Positions 19,989-33,067 of a DNA stretch of 64,000 bases are shown here, piece by piece. The notes below the pieces were generated by a model. The model was given only the letters and a program-made list of their open reading frames with translations. It did not search any database and was not told the origin of the DNA. This DNA comes from Phoronis australis. Its lineage: Eukaryota > Phoronida > Phoronidae. The position numbers and the translations under genes are program-made. The stretch spans positions 290,433 through 354,432 of the forward strand of contig NMRA01000211.1 of NCBI GenBank assembly GCA_002633005.1, read 5' to 3'. Within the stretch, counting starts at the first letter, position 1; each line of letters begins with the position of its first letter.

Positions 19989-22034
19989 GTAAGTAAAGAA
20001 ATTGTTGCTCATTCTGCCTCTGGCATTCCGTGCTCACTCAGTGACACTGCGCGCTGTCAGTAAATTCAGATAAAGATTCACACAAAGTGTTATCCGTGGT
20101 TCGTTGTACACCCAACACTGTTCTCAGCTTATTTGGACAGGGTAATTAGTTTTTCCGTAAATGAATAGCGTAAGTGTTCTATGTACCTATTTGTGACACC
20201 TTTCACACTTGTATTTCCATAGAACTTCTGCTATTTCTGTAAAAGCTTACTCAGTGTATTGAAAAACAATTTTCCTCATTTGAATGCCGGTGTCACCTGG
20301 AAAAAATTGATCAAAAGACTAAAAGTTTATATGTGATAGAAGACAACTTAACTTGGCTCACGAAAGTGTGTACCCATGATCGAAACCCTACAACTCAACA
20401 TTCCCAAAAGCACATCTCTAGAAGTCAGTGTTATTTTCAGGCAAGCAGCTATTGAATTGCATTATATTTAAGAACTTTCAGCAAGTATTTATTTTAATAT
20501 ACTTATCCGGTTGAAATTTGGGAATTTTTAAAGGTGGAAACTTCCCAGTGTTCTGCTTCTTTTGCTACATACATTAATTTATTAGTGTCGGCATTGAAAA
20601 AGATTTTGCACACGATGGTACACACGCAACTTGTAGGCAGGCTGTTTGCATACAAGACTGGAATGTAAATGTAATTCATTGTAACAGAGGGCTTGAGTAA
20701 CTTGCCAACCAATAGTTATTGCAGGGAGCTGGCGGTAACTTTTGGTTGAAAATATACTGATAACCTGAAAGCCCAACAAGATTAGTCATGATGTTTTTTG
20801 ATCCAATGCAATTATTCAATCCTCTAACACCGTAGTGCAATTTACATGCATCACATTTTGTAGATCACCCGTTTTCAATGTCATAACTTTTTTGATCAGG
20901 TGATGTGTAATTTGCATATTTAGGACAAGAAATGGAAGGGAGATGCAGTTTTGACATTGCATTTATAACCAATCTATAATTGACAGATAATTGTTCTCAT
21001 GCATATTATTTAGTATACTTTGTTATGTGACTCACTTGGCATCCACATGGGCAGCACACCAGTGCTACGTCGCCCATGATCCACATGTAATGTGTTGCCT
21101 ATTATAGAACCAGTTCAGTGTCTGCATTTTGTCTTTTTGTGCAAATCTTTACCCCTGTCTCTATGTGGACTACTTTTGATTTTCTGTCTACATGGCTTGG
21201 TAGTGATGTGGACAAAAATAAGTTGAAGACAATTTATTATTTTTACAATTGCTTTTACTGTCACAGGTGCATTCAGCTCCATACTCAAATTGACAAACAT
21301 TCAGATAGCCAGCTTGTAGCTGTTATTAGTTGAATGGGTGGATCTTTGATATCGTACATCAGTATAGAAAAAACTACATCTTTGGGCTAATTTTGAAAAT
21401 GGCTCTCCTGTTGTTGATGATGTCATGTCAGTAGTTTTTCTTAGCTCAGTGACAACCTGAACCAGTGACCCCCTGAACCAAAGCCTTTATAGAACAACAC
21501 AACTGGAAGTCAGATGATACAACAATCGTCATCTTCTGCAGAAGAGGCATGCCTTCTGGCTTCAGATTTCAATAACATTCCTAGTGTCCCAGAATTTATA
21601 AGCCCTCAGCATTGGTCTCCTTGTTTTCCACCAGGCCAACAAGCTCTCCATCCGCCACCTTGAGGACTTGCACACATCTCAAGGTTCTGCTTAACCCACT
21701 GACACCCTGAAACAAAAGAGCATTCAAATTGATTGGCCATAAAGTAAAATTGCCCGTTAGCTAGTGATTTTAGTCAAATGCTCATGGGACTGTACTGCAC
21801 ATCATATTGGGAACTGAAAGTTCACAATATTACCATGGTAGTCTTAAATTTGAACTAGTTAGCCAAAGAGTAATTGCTTGCTGGCAAATGATTGAGAGAG
21901 GCACCTATGCAGTTCAGATACAACTGAAAGTCACAAGAGAGACTAACCATAATATTCGAGAGAAAATTTTCACGGTATCAAAGTAGCATGGCACTGATTT
22001 TTTTCTAGTGAATTTGGGTAGTTGTGTCCGGTTG

Positions 22035-22442
22035 CATGAAACAGTCCCAAGTAGGGACTCAACTAAGTTCCCTAAATCAACTGTGTGTTTGTGGACTTGT
22101 GAAAACGTTGATTGTCCTATCTTATGTTTGAATATCATTACTATATCAATTTTTCCTTTTATATAAATTGTGAGTGAGCTCTACATTGAATTCACAATAT
22201 TATTGGAAATAAGTGGGGATCTGTTCATGCAACACCCCTATTTTAAGGAATTTGTTCCTATTTATATTCATTGAACTAAAGGCTTAGTTTTTAGTTATAT
22301 TGTTAGAAAATGTCATTAATCAAAGATGAGCGCATAATCAAATAAAACGACAGAAAAAAACTAGAACTGTGAGCAAAGAACAACACAAAAATGCAAAAGA
22401 TTTAGGGAACTTAGTTGAGTCCCTATTTACGATTGTTTCATA
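22035..22442. repeat. Inverted-repeat element, about 45-bp arms
   Basis: The left arm 22035-22078 (ATGAAACAGTC..AGGGACTCAACTAAGTTCCC) is mirrored at 22399-22442 (GGGAACTTAGTTGAGTCCCT..GTTTCAT). The interior of about 320 bp is AT-rich and non-coding. This suggests a non-autonomous DNA transposon. Confidence 0.65.
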
Positions 22443-25400
22443 TAATATGAACAGTGGGTCACCTGGCCCCCTAAGTCTGTCTATGAGTTTCAATACTACT
22501 TGGGCAATACAGGCTATTGATCTCGTTATATTCGACAAGTTTGAGGCATTTTTGTGATTGAATTAAAGGGCAATGCATGTACTTTTTAAGAAATTGTTCC
22601 AAGTTTAGGGGTTGTGAGATGGCTTCCGTTTCAGCATGACGTTGATGGTTGGAGTAAGTGTCCCTGTTTATGTCTGGGCCAACATCTAAACCTAGAGCAC
22701 CACACACTGGTATAAAGCCATATTTGCGAATCACCTGAAAGCTTGAGCTCCTATACAAGATCACTCGTTACTGATTATTGCTTGATGTGCATACCTGTTT
22801 ATTTCCTGAATCAGGTATTGATTCAACTGCAATATTGCTTCAAATGCTGGTATATGCATTTTTTTCTCCAATTTCTCATAAATTTGCGTTGACACCTTAG
22901 TCCCCAGCTTAGCAGTATAGCACCTTTACCCGTCCTCCAAAGAGCACCTGACTGAAGTCAGAGTGAATAAATCACTCTATGCACACATTTGAATGTTTTT
23001 CCAAAATGGCACTTGTACGCTGAACATGCTTGTAGCTTTACCAAATAAAAAGTTTTTCCCAACTTTCTCACAGATTCCGCACTTCCTTGAACTTTTTCCA
23101 CTTGCCAACGTTTGCTAAAAGTCAACCACTAGTCAGTTTTTTCAAAGTTAAAATGAAAGTTATAATGGTTGCACTTGAATGACAAAATTGGCTAAGATAT
23201 GTGTTTGGTTTGTAAGTTGCATATCACAGTGGTTTTCCTGCTCGTTTGACCAGGTTGAACAGGCAAAGTTATTGTTTTAAGGCTCCAAAAAGCACCATCT
23301 TTAAAAAACAGTTTTTGGACTTGATCCATGTTTTGTTGCTTTAACACAGTAAGCTGGAGTTGGACTACAATATACACGCCTTAAAACCACCGACCTAGCA
23401 GAGTTCATTGATTGCTTTGATAAGAAGATGCACCACCTTCCAGTAAGCTATTTATTCCACTTTGAAGTTATGAATTTGACTTGACCTAATTAGTGCTTAA
23501 TTGTGAGACCTGCAATGGTTATTTCAAAAGCACTGGGTTACCTGATACCAAAAGACTGTTGAGAATTTGGGTGATTTGTACAGTCAAGCTGCTAACAGAA
23601 AATAGCATTAACAACCAAGGGAGGGTGAGTTTTGAAAAAGATGGTTTTCAAGCCGATTCAGTTTTGAGTCTACTCTAATGCAATGCCCCATTATATGTTT
23701 GAGAAATTTTACACAGTATGTTGAACATGAAAATTTATAAGATCCTGACAACATTCAGAAACTGTCTGCAAATATTGGAAATTAATCATAACAGAACCTG
23801 ATGAAATTAAGATTTCATTTTACAAATAATGTTGCCCAAAAGAGGGCACTAGTATCTGCACTGCAATGAATAATTGGTGCACTGAACCCTGTGGTACAAC
23901 ACCATCTCTAGAGGACACTGACCCTTCGAAAGTATGTGTGGCAGGCAGAAATCTGTATGAGCAACTGTGGGCGTATCGTACCTCGTGACTTGTTTTGGAT
24001 GTTTGTCATCTACATGTGGTCTGGAAGTGGACCAGAAATGTCCAGTGAATCATTTTGTTGTTTTATTTGGTTATTTGTTTTCTGTAATGTGTTAAAACAC
24101 AAACTTGTGTGGAATATATCTAGCAGGCAAAAAAAGTTCCAAAGGTTTTTCTCAATAGATGGAACGGTGTGCTTATATGTATTTCTCAACATCAATCATT
24201 CAGAGTGTCCCTATGTTTTCCTACCCATCCGAATTACTGATTGCTTCGCTGATCTATGAGAAGCCATGCTACTTTATTAAAAAATATCACTCCCCTAGAA
24301 ATGGCTTTCGCATTATATCCAGATTCCCCGTCCACTGCCTTGCTGTAAGTAAACTAGAGGTAGCCATGGACAAAATTAAACGTTACAAATTCCTCCAGAA
24401 CTCGCACATTTCAGACTTCATTAAAACTGTAAGACCTAAGAAGTTTGAACAGGAAAGTCCATAGTTATGAGACACGCTTACTGGTGTGCATAAATTATGA
24501 GTTATCTGATGTTGTGCGCTTTCACTGATGATTGTAGTAGGCAGACGTTCAGGTCACTGTCAGGATGAGAGGCTATGTCCTGTTTGTGTTCAGCCTAACA
24601 CTGAGTCCCAGTTTCAATTTTGCTTGGAATGTCCATAATTTTACTGTGATCTAAGAGACAAATACCTTCATGAAAGACAAATTTATAAACATGGTGCAAA
24701 AGAAAACCCAAATTGAAATGTGGGTTGTGTCCAAATTTGTTTATCGTGCTGTTTAAAATGAAGTGTTCTCAGTTTACTCTTGCTTTACCTTACTTTATTT
24801 TGTATCATATTTTAACAATGGCCGGCTGCCTAGTTAACTATACATTTGATGTAAGTTTTCATGTTCACATGGCCTGATGGCATGTTGTTGAAAACCTTTT
24901 AGTTTTTTTGTGGCATGTCTGCCATCATGGTACATTTGCATACCTTTAATGACCGCAAAGTTATTATGTGCGACTCAATATTCTCCAGGTGGTGCTTATG
25001 TATAGGGGTACCTTTTTGACATCTGAATTAGGATTGATAGATTAGAAAGTAGTTCATCTGCATGGTGACATTTCTGTGATGAGCGACCCATGTGGTTTAC
25101 CTGTGTGCAGGCTTTTCCATGCAGTTGTCCCTTGTTTCACTTGTATCACCTTGTAAATCTAGAGTTCCACATTCAGGAACCATTGTAAAAGGAAGACCAT
25201 TTTGGCGTCAAGATTGGGATGCGCAAGCATATTTTTCTGCCGATTTGCTTTTCACAGCAGTTTTTTATTCGAAATATTTCCTTTACATTGCTTTTGCAAA
25301 TGTCTTGCCTATAGTTTATATCAAAACATTTCAATATATTGAATTGTCATTATCTACTCTGTATTGCTGGTAGACAGCACAAAAATGCAGGTCGAAGTGT

Positions 25401-28400
25401 TATTCAAAAGTATTTGTATAATTTTTACTTTTTCCACAGTAACCATGGCCAGCAAAAGGTTTTTGAGATTGATATTAGCTTTATGCACTCAGCAGTTAAA
25501 ATACTAACAAAATGTTGTCTCCAAAAGCATCATAATGCCCAAACTCAAATTACTTTTAAAAAGTATAACATCAACAAACATGACAATCTCTCAGTTATCA
25601 AAATTATAGACAATATAACTATCTTTAGGTTATTTTTTATTAAGTCCATGTTAACTAAATCACATACCATGTTATAATCTTCAGAAGAATGTTCATTAAA
25701 TGTTATTTCTATAAGCAAATTAACCATGTAAAGCTAATTAATAAATATTGAGACAATGGTAAAAATCATAAAAACTAATTCACAAATTCATAAACTACTT
25801 GCTTGTATCAACCAATAGCAATAATTGGCATCCATGATTCCCTAAAAGCTTTCCCACTGCAGCATTTCCACATTAGCCAACAGAACTTAGATACGTAAAT
25901 TATTGTGTCATCTTGGGTTCAATTGAATTAATATCCTAGCGGTCGTTTACACTTCATTAAATGCTGAACATCAATGGGCTTTTCTACACATATAATACTG
26001 GAATAAATTTAGTATTTAGCAAGCTTGCCACTTGAAATGTTATTGCCCTTGGACAGGAGGGGTACTTGACTACATTTTTGAGGTGTTCAGTGTTGCTGAA
26101 AGATTAGGATGCCCACCAATTTACTAAGTCTAAGATTTGTTTTGACTTCCAAACTTTGGAGCTTCCATATCTGGTAAGTTACTCAAAATTAAGACATAAT
26201 TTAAGTAAAAAACTGAAGTCAAACTTGAGATTGCTTTCTTGAAATGGACTTGAGACAAATTTAAGTTTTATCTTAAATTTGGCTGAAATTTAAGATTTGT
26301 CATATCTAAGTCAGTTTTCTTGGAACGGGCCCTTGGCCATTAATTTTGGTTCATTTTTGCAACCAAAGTTTTTAAATGTCACTTATGAAATATTGAAAAC
26401 CTTGTTTGGAGATTAGTGGTATTAGAAAAGGGAACCCTTTCTAGGGAGTAAATCAGGGGGCATCGTTTTGTTGGGAATGTTGTCAGCAAAGGTATCCTTT
26501 TGAAGGGAAATTGGTCATGAAAATTTAGTCTTCTGAGCGGTACATGCCATTTACTCTTCTATGGAAGTACCCCCCTACCCGGCCTTGCACTCATTGGTTG
26601 CACTGCACTGACTCAGTTATAGCAGCTAGTCAGACACAGCGATATGCCTGCTCTTGACAAGTTCTATGGGTCCTTAGAGATAATTTGGATGACAGCTAAT
26701 AGGTACCTGTTACTGGAACGATTAGTTTTGTGTTCTTTCATCTACACATCGTAGCTAACCATGGGACTTGCTAGGGGCGCCTAGCTGTCATTCTGAGACA
26801 GTTCTCAGTATGATCTTGAAAACAGCTATTGGATTGGTATTTGACAAAAGGGTTATACAACATGAGCAAGAACCCTGTGGACATGCTGTAGCGTTCGAGG
26901 TGTCGCGTTTTTAGCCAAATTGCCTATTTGTGCCTGTTCCCAGCCTGTTTCGTTAAGATTTTGACACCCTGTTCATGGCTGAAATGCTAACATTTTCACT
27001 AGTACTTTCGTTGGCAGCTATGTGAACAATTGCAAGTATCATGTCTGTGGACACTTTGGTGGTAGTTTCTTTACCCCTAAACTGCTGGCGTTTTCGCTAG
27101 CACTTCCCGTAAAGTCAGACTACAAGAGACACATTTGTAAATGATAGACTGAGGCATTCACTTGTCTTTGGGTTAGTCATTGCAGTAAGTAAATGTGCTT
27201 TTACATCTATTTTCACTGTATAAACAATGCAAGTGGTGAGGAAACAAAGTAATACTGGCAAAAATTACCCCCAATGTGGGCAATATACCTGTCTGGCTAA
27301 AACTGAAAAATTGCTTGCATTTTCGCCACTTGTGAACCTTGTGTTAAGACCGGTTCTGGGAATCGATATGTTATGACAGGGCCTTACTGGTAAGTGCCTA
27401 AGCCTGGATACAGTCATTCAGACTTTGTCAACGCAAAAAATGCCGGTTTGTTAGGCTATTCGTTTTGTTGCCAACTCATTTTTAAATAACAATTTAATTG
27501 TAACTTTCTCAACGTACAACTTTTTTGACTCCACTGTCACAAACTTGTAGTAATTCAGAAACATAAATTCAGAAACGTAGTTGCTGACAGTGGTGGGCAA
27601 TGGAGATAATCAAAATTCCTTAGGTATAGTTAGTGAAGTGAATGACTGCTTCCCATAGACATGCCTGTATTCGGGTAAATTATGTGGGTCTCTAGCATCA
27701 CACGAAAGTCCCTATATAGTGTGCTGATGAACTAATTTACCCTTTCAATTTATTTAGGTGTCAGAAAGAGGAATCTTTACTCACTAGTGCCACCTAGTGA
27801 ATTACGGAGTCATCTTTTGTGATATAAGGAGGATTGTCGAATTTTGCTAACCTTTAGATAATGAGTGGTTTGGCTATTCAGGAAGTGGTCTGTCACACCA
27901 GACGTTGTTCTCAGTCTCAACTCAAAAACAGAAAAATTTGAACACTTGAAGACTGGCATTTGAAGAAAGTTTCCCGGCCAAAATTACATGTTTTTATCCA
28001 TCCCCAGCCCATTTGGCCAAGGTGCTAAGATAGTGCTCGGATGACACTCTGTGAGAACGGGTGGCAGGGCCCTTAGATTCATAAATTCCTGCACATGTGC
28101 ACTTTTTTTTAAATGCACAATCTATCAAAAATGATATTGTGCAAGTTACTAGAGGTAACTAGGGTATATCCAGTTATTCTATATTACTGTTCATTGACCT
28201 GTGTTCGTTGTTTCATTACAGATAGACAGACTATTGTATAGTATCTAGTAACAGAGATTAGTTTTCTATTCTGATGGTTAAAGACATTTGCAGTATGTGT
28301 TAATGGTGGTTTTGTGTTTTAATGATTTTCATATTGAAGAACTTTTTTAACATTTATTGCAAAAATAAATCACAAATAACAAAATAACAAACAGAGTACA

Positions 28401-29927
28401 AAGACAGAAATACCCAATGACATAGTTAATTAGGCATAGAAACAAAACTAAATCATTAATTGAAAATTTGTAACAGAGTTTTTAAGTTAAATTGTGAAGT
28501 TTTTATTTAAAAAGATTTTCATTAAAATCGACCAAAAGGTTATTTGCTATAAATTTACCTTTCTTAAAAATGAAATTTTGACTTAAAAAGGTGTTAACGT
28601 AATAATAGCACATAAATATAATGTCTGACCGTTTATCATTCAGAAAATATAGACTTTTTCTAGTTGACTTAGCTTGTTTTTCTTTTGATATATGAGTTAG
28701 AATGAAGGTCACTAAATAAGGTTTGAGATAACCTTAATGACGACTTGATTGTCTTTTAAAATAATTGTTAATCCCTGAATGGACTACTGTATGTTTTGCG
28801 TTTTCAGGTACTGTAGTCTAATGTATATTTAAGTGGGGAAAAGGAAGTAGTTTGGAATGTCCTTTAAAGCTTTTTAATGTGGTCAGTTAGTGTTCCTAAT
28901 TTTACATGACTTCTCGATGGATCAAATGAAGTTCATTGATTTGTTTTGCAACTCTAGATGATGCTGTTTCTCTCCATATTCAGTCTCTGGATTTCTCAGC
29001 CATTGTTAGTGTTTTTATGTTACTTTTTATCTCCTAAAGAATGATTTGGTGGTACATCTTTTTGGAACCTGAAAGTGAAATTCATTGAATATACCCCGTT
29101 AAAAGTAACCCCTCTCTGACAAAATTTTTGGTGAAGTAGGGGTGCCCAAGATTCCGGTGACTGCTTCCAGGATGTTTGCCTTCCCCAACAACAAAGTCTG
29201 TATGCTTATTCCAAGGTTGGTGTGAAATTGGTGATAATTAGGGTCATGTGGTGGAGATAGGATCAAAGGATCTGATTTTGGGATCATTAGTTTGTGATCC
29301 CTTCCTACTAAAGTAACAAAAGAGAGAGGCAGAGGTAAAACTGTTGTCAGAGGTGGTATAACTGAGATCGACAGTGGGGAGGGGGGGGAAGTGGATGTAA
29401 TTGGTATTGGAGGAGAGTGAAACTGGTATCGACCTTGAGACGAAACTGACTGGGTGGTGGAGGAGGTGAAACTGGAGTCAACTGGGAGGGAGTGTTGCAC
29501 TCACAATCATTTCACCCCTCCCACTTATTAATTTAAAGTAAACTTCCTAGGCCTATGCTAAGCACATGCCTGTAAAACTTTCTGCTTGATCAATGTTTAA
29601 TTCAGTGAACATGGGCTTAAATTCACTTCTATCCAGCTATTAATGGTTATATTCTGAAGGTTAAGAATTGAAATAGATGGTGTAAACTGTTGCAATAAAT
29701 GTCTCCTGTATGCATGTATTGTATATATATTTTGGCTTGCTGGTATTGATATATTGTGTATATTTGTACATATGCTGATTGTTATTCGAGCACTATTAGA
29801 AACAATTGTTCAAAAGTTGCCCCTGTGTTAATACGTCAGGGGAAATTTGATATCCATAGAAGAGTGCAAGCTAGGTGTGTCCAATTTACCTGACACCCTT
29901 TGTTTGTATACCTTCGTTTGTGTGCAG

Positions 29928-30005
29928 TATCCAACAACTAAGCGTAGGCTTCCATCACTGGAACAATTTGTGTCAACAAAAGAGTCGATCAGTTTTACAT
30001 ATTAA
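29928..30005 (+). CDS. Candidate short terminal exon
   Basis: A long pyrimidine-rich tract ending TTTGTGTGCAG precedes 25 codons (YPTTKRRLPSLEQFVSTKES and five more residues) and a TAA stop. Its phase 0 fits the donor at 19988. The mixed, basic peptide looks more protein-like than its surroundings, but no polyadenylation signal is obvious nearby and one short exon may arise by chance. It could be an alternative last exon for the transcript starting at 19764. Confidence 0.3.
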   Translation, partial: YPTTKRRLPSLEQFVSTKESISFTY

Positions 30006-30159
30006 TCCTCTGTTAGCCAACTTTTTTCCAAGAAGTTAAATTGTGGTCATAAATTTATGGAAATGCTTCGAGTATCCAGATGGTTAATTTAACAACAATG
30101 TGACTGTGTATTAAATTTTCAGTCGTTCGGAAGATTTTGCTTTTGTCAACATCGTAGGT

Positions 30160-30460
30160 GTTTGAGGGAGAATTTTCATGGTAGTTCTTCACTTATTTAG
30201 CATACAATATGGCCGACAAATGAAATTCTATTTTATCAAACTTCTCCAGAAATTATGTATTTAAAAAATTTAGATATTTAGTCTATTACTAGCATTGTTG
30301 TAGATGTCATAAAACAACCTTTGGTCAAATTTCCATTATTTACAGTAAAGTAACTAGCCTTTGAAAAATGGAAAAAAATGACAATTTTGGCAAGAATTTT
30401 TGTGCAAAATAACTGAATTGCAGTACTTTGCTGGATTTTTATGAAGTAGTTAGCTCCTTT
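30160..30460 (+). repeat. Dispersed ATGGCNGACAAGTGAAA repeat, second copy with extended homology
   Basis: The core ACAATATGGCCGACAAATG is followed by TTTTATCAAAC and, about 150 bp on, ATGACAATTTTGGCAAGAATT, which also appears reversed near 56168-56230. The full repeat unit may therefore be 250-300 bp. Confidence 0.5.
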
Positions 30461-30591
30461 CAGGATTGTGCTGCTCCTTAGCGATAATTTAGAGCGTGTC
30501 TCATGTGATTGGTGCTCAAAAGTTTTCAGTGATGCACTATGATTGCTTAGCTTGGGCCAATGGGTGCATTTAAGCACCTATAGTTTTGAAT

Positions 30592-30930
30592 AATACGCAC
30601 TGCAATCAGATTCTATCAAAATGACAGTGCAGAGCAGCTGATTAAATATAATGCCATCATATGACGTCATCAACCTTTGAAGGCATACTTTTGATACATG
30701 AAAAAATGCAGCATACAAACAGTTGAGAATATAAAAAACTAATGATGATTCAAGCTAATACTAAAAGAATTTGATAATGAAAGATAAGCCAATAACTGGT
30801 GCATAAAAAAATTCATTTGTCTACTATGCATAAAACTGTCACAATTTCGCCTGATTTTATCTTGAATGATACGCATTCCATTCAGAATCTAATAGGACTA
30901 CCATGCAGAGGAGCTGATCAAGACTAAAAT
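30592..30930. repeat. Diverged direct repeat, period about 276 bp
   Basis: GAATAATACGCACTGCAATC..GCAGAGCAGCTGATTAA near 30590-30645 recurs as GAATGATACGCATTCCATTC..GCAGAGGAGCTGATCAA near 30865-30920. Both are followed by ATG-rich AT sequence. This is an old tandem duplication or two copies of one repeat. Confidence 0.6.
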
Positions 30931-31486
30931 TTTAGGATATGGGGTGTAGCATATTGCAAAAAATGTAGATCCCAGCTGCTAATTTGTGTTTTTAGTTAAA
31001 AGTATACTTTTGCCGAAAATTAAGAGATTTTAAAAGGGACTTTCTCTTCCAGTTCTCTGAAACAAAATAATTCCCTGTAACCCTCAACAACCCTCAAAAG
31101 TTTGGAGTAAAGTTTGAAAACTCCTTACAAAGTCTGCTAAATGAACATGGGTGACCTACGCTTTAAGATAGAGTTAGTCACAACTGTTAGTGAAAGACCA
31201 CCTACCAAGAACCCTAATATCCAATCTTTGACATGGACAGTGTGTGTTTTAATTGAACCCTGTTTTTATTACTCAAGTTAGATGACAATGGTGCATTAGC
31301 AGGTGACAGAAAGAAAATTGGTTAAAATCACCAAAACTGTGTTTAGTATCCTTTTAAACAGAAATACATTTAGCCATTCAGACCAATAACTAATGGCATA
31401 GTGTACAAAATCACACAGTTAAATCCCACTCCCCCAAAATCATATTGAAGGATGAGCAGATATTCAACTATCATGACCCACAGGTC

Positions 31487-32396
31487 TTAAAGGCAAAGGC
31501 AACCTTTTTTCATGTCATTTTTAGCAAAAATAAGATTCGTTGATTATCCCAGACATATTTTTCAGTTAATTACAGCTTTTTTTAATTTGAAATCAATTGC
31601 TCGTCCTCTACTCCGGAAGTGACGTTTTGGGAGGCAAGAATTTCACGCCAATTTCTTTTCATATAGTCTGACTGTGAGAGCTGCCGAGTCAGTCATTGTT
31701 CTATCTGGGTTGTGATAAGTTTGGTCGTCATTTGCTTTAGTTTACGAGTCAGTCAACATGCTACACTGTTAGCCTACTGCGTACTGGGATGTACTCATTA
31801 TCGTCTCACTGACAGAGGAACAACTGTCCCACTTGCCCGAGTGTCCTGTGACACACTCCCACCTGAGCACACAAACTGCTTACATCCCGCCGTGTGATTC
31901 CCTCGGTACACACCTGGCACCTTCTAAATAGCTCCAGTACTTTAGACAAGTCCACAATAAACTTATCAAAGTTTGGCTCTGATTTGTTCATTGAACGACG
32001 AACTGCCCTCTTCACTGGGTGTGGAACTGGGCCTGTATTCACTCTCACTACTCAATATCACTGCAGGGCTGTTTACAGTCTCCGGGCGATAATGAGTACA
32101 TCCGGGTTCGCAGCAACAGTTTGGCATGTTGACTGACTCGTAAACAAAAGCAAATGACGACCGAACTTATGACAACCGATTTAGATCAATGACTGACTCG
32201 ACAGTTCTCACAGTCAGACTATATGAAAAGAAATTGGCACAAAATTTTTGCCTCCCACGACGTCACTTCTGGAGTAGAAAATCAATAATTAATTAAATTA
32301 CGAAAAGTTGTATTTAAGTGAAAAATATGTCTGGGATAATCATTGAATGTTATTTTTGCTAAAAATGACATGAAAAAAGGTTGCCTTCGCCTTTAA
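31487..32396. repeat. 910-bp near-perfect palindromic element with TTAA ends
   Basis: TTAAAGGCAAAGGCAACC at 31487 is mirrored by GGTTGCCTTCGCCTTTAA ending at 32396. Each arm is about 310 bp and complementary with few mismatches (TAGCAAAAATAA / TTATTTTTGCTA, ACTCGTAA, GATGTACTCATTATCG / CGATAATGAGTACATC), around a central unpaired part of about 280 bp. TTAA at both outer edges is the target duplication of piggyBac-type elements, although the AGGC start is not the usual CCC. It carries no transposase and is non-autonomous. Confidence 0.8.
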
Positions 32397-32552
32397 AAAT
32401 TAGCTCATTGATTTGAGGCCATGTGAGTCAACTGACTCATAGCTATGTTTTTCTAAAATGATCCCTGCAGAAATGCTGCTGTAATATACTTAGCAACCAG
32501 TAACTGGTTCTTAGAATGCACAAATGAGATAGGAATTTTATTTTCACTTCCT

Positions 32553-33067
32553 AAAGGCCCTTTCATACTAAAGTGGGCACGTCGGTGTTTTGGGGAGTTG
32601 GGGTCAGTATGAATGGTTAACTTTGGTTCTGGATTGAAGTTAACAGCGCCAGTTAACTTCGCAGTCAACAGGTGGATTTAACAGCGGAGCGTCGATACTG
32701 CGGTGCGGTGTGAACAGTCAACTTCGGTCCCATCGATGGGACCTAAGTTATCATCAGCGGCCTCTGATCGTCAACAACGTCGTTAATAATTGTTTATATT
32801 TTGCTCGAATAATCACCAATCGAATTAGAAATAAGTTTTTTGTCAATTACCATAAGTGAATTTTCTCAAATTCTCACATTAAAAAATCTTAGCATCGACG
32901 TGATGCATCAGCGCTACCTTGCGATAACTTCGATGACGACAGTGTCACCTACCATTTACTTTGATGTCTGTTAAACTACAGAAGCCGGTATGAACGGTTC
33001 AGTTAACTTTGCAGTTTATATCGAGGCTATGCTCAGACCCGAGTAAGACAGTATGAAAGGGCCTTTT
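32553..33067. repeat. 515-bp MITE with AAAGGCCCTTTCATACT termini
   Basis: AAAGGCCCTTTCATACT at the left and AGTATGAAAGGGCCTTT at the right are exact reverse complements. Subterminal GGTTAACTTTGG/GTTAACTTCGCAG motifs are repeated in both halves. It is non-coding and inserted about 155 bp from the TTAA palindrome. No convincing target duplication was found. Confidence 0.75.

Larger units (their letters stand above)
19989..31486 (+). other. Long AT-rich intron or intergenic stretch
   Basis: Apart from the candidate exon at 29928-30005 and the repeats listed separately, no coding exon with splice-consistent boundaries was found on either strand. Open frames here are short and unrelated to any family I know. 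A purine-rich GAGG/GGTGAAACTGG degenerate repeat occupies about 29320-29500. Near 26314 there is TTCTTGGAACGGGCCC, the kind of end seen on foldback MITEs, but the other end was not found. Confidence 0.45.

Noticed and set aside
26120-26335. Possible MITE with a GGAACGGGCCC end
   Set aside because: Only the right terminus is visible; no matching left end was found.
29099-29500. 133-codon minus-strand Ser/Pro/Thr-rich open frame
   Set aside because: It follows a purine-rich degenerate repeat (GAGG, GGTGAAACTGG); the composition explains the long frame.
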